Of a stretch of DNA of 5,576 nt, positions 4,863-5,576 are shown piece by piece (position 1 is the first letter of the stretch; every line of letters begins with the position of its first letter). Under the pieces are notes generated by a model, which saw nothing but the letters and a program-made list of their open reading frames with translations, ran no database searches and was not told the origin of the DNA. The translations under genes and the position numbers were made by a program. The stretch comes from an uncultured Ellagibacter sp. (GTDB taxonomy: Bacteria > Actinomycetota > Coriobacteriia > Coriobacteriales > Eggerthellaceae), in contig NZ_CAKTTZ010000075.1 of the NCBI RefSeq assembly GCF_934617235.1, positions 1-5,576 on the forward strand. The letters run 5' to 3'.

Positions 4863-5576
4863 TTAAGCTTTACGATGGTGGAGTGTTCCTGCGTAAAGGG
4901 ACCGAAATCGTTCCCGAAGCGGAGGCGGCGGCGTGCGGTATTTCCGATGCGCCTCGCGAAGCGCGACAGAAGACGATCGCGTATTCGATCCTGCAGGCGC
5001 ACAACACCTCGGGCGATCCAGGCGCGCTGAAAATCCGCTTCGACGCGATGGCCAGCCACGACATCACGTTCGTCGGTATCATTCAGACGGCGCGCGCATC
5101 GGGCATGACGGAATTCCCCTTGCCCTACGTGCTCACCAACTGCCACAACTCGCTGTGCGCCGTGGGCGGCACCATCAACGAGGACGACCACGTCTTCGGT
5201 CTTTCTGCCGCGAAGAAGTACGGCGGCATCTTCGTGCCCCCGCATATCGCCGTGATCCATTCGTTCATGCGCGAGAACTTCGCCGGTTGCGGGAAGATGA
5301 TCTTAGGCTCCGACTCGCATACGCGCTACGGCGCCCTCGGCACGATGGCTATCGGCGAAGGCGGCGGCGAGCTGGCAAAACAGCTGCTGCGCGACACCTA
5401 CGACGTGGCGTACCCCGGCGTTGTGGCCATATATTTGGAAGGTGCCCCGCGCCCTGGCGTCGGTCCGCACGACGTGGCCCTCGCTATCATCCGCGAGGTG
5501 TTTGCAAAGGGATACGTGAAGAACAAGGTGATGGAGTTCGTGGGCCCGGGCATCGCGTCTATGACGACGGACTTCC
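4859..5576 (+). CDS. aconitase-superfamily hydratase, YbhJ-like (3' end outside the window)
   Basis: The first 239 codons are present and the frame is open to the window edge. The segment GSDSHTRYGALGTMAIGEGGGE (from residue 150) is the aconitase-family active-site signature, matching the G-(T/S)-DSHT followed by Gly-rich pattern; D152, S153 and H154 are the conserved core. Upstream, TNCHNSLCAVGGTINEDDHVFG (from about 94) and the PPHIAVIHSF segment fit the N-terminal aconitase domain of the uncharacterised YbhJ-type hydratases better than AcnA, AcnB or LeuC as I recall them. The cysteines that ligate the 4Fe-4S cluster would lie further downstream and cannot be checked here. AGAGGGG (4847-4853) sits five bases before the ATG. 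The substrate is unknown; a dehydratase/hydratase acting on a tricarboxylate-like compound is inferred from the superfamily. The exact subfamily is the uncertain part. Confidence 0.8.
   Translation, partial: MIKLYDGGVFLRKGTEIVPEAEAAACGISDAPREARQKTIAYSILQAHNTSGDPGALKIRFDAMASHDITFVGIIQTARASGMTEFPLPYVLTNCHNSLCAVGGTINEDDHVFGLSAAKKYGGIFVPPHIAVIHSFMRENFAGCGKMILGSDSHTRYGALGTMAIGEGGGELAKQLLRDTYDVAYPGVVAIYLEGAPRPGVGPHDVALAIIREVFAKGYVKNKVMEFVGPGIASMTTDF

Noticed and set aside
4298..5260. 320-codon open frame on the minus strand
   Set aside because: It runs antisense through the usp terminator and into the hydratase, has shadow-like composition and no recognisable domain.

Overview
The window looks like ordinary chromosome from a GC-rich bacterium with strong purine-rich Shine-Dalgarno sites (AAGGAGG, CGGAGG, AAAGGAG). 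The phosphate transporter carries an STTQVCSGSIIG segment that I associate with actinobacterial PiT proteins. Together with the YbhJ-like hydratase, this makes an actinobacterium likely, perhaps one of the Coriobacteriia (Eggerthella or Slackia relatives). That placement is inference from protein style; no marker gene settles it. There are no tRNA or rRNA genes, CRISPR arrays or insertion sequences.

Layout. (1) 88-621 (+) is adenine phosphoribosyltransferase (apt). It converges on proC at 787-1578 (-), pyrroline-5-carboxylate reductase, and the two share a bidirectional terminator at 707-732. (2) 1579-1896 is a divergent intergenic region holding a likely proC promoter, a block of seven imperfect 18-bp tandem units (1694-1820), and a promoter with a perfect TATAAT for a 69-aa acidic protein of unknown function (1897-2106). 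(3) 2107-2338 is a regulatory leader before a low-affinity phosphate transporter. It has a Pho-box-like direct repeat and three mutually complementary segments that could form competing hairpins over the ribosome binding site. (4) 2339-4636 is a tight three-gene operon, PiT transporter, two-helix small membrane protein and two-domain universal stress protein, closed by a strong terminator at 4670-4706. (5) 4859 to the window end is the first ~239 codons of an aconitase-superfamily hydratase. It has a structured leader with a possible 14-codon upstream ORF whose stop overlaps the hydratase start as ATGA.

How the genes fit. apt (purine salvage), proC (proline synthesis) and the hydratase are separate metabolic genes. 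The operon links phosphate uptake to a stress protein and an uncharacterised membrane protein. It lacks the DUF47/PhoU-like partner often found beside PiT genes. The most notable non-coding signal is the PiT leader, where a possible transcriptional phosphate signal sits just ahead of a possible translational switch.
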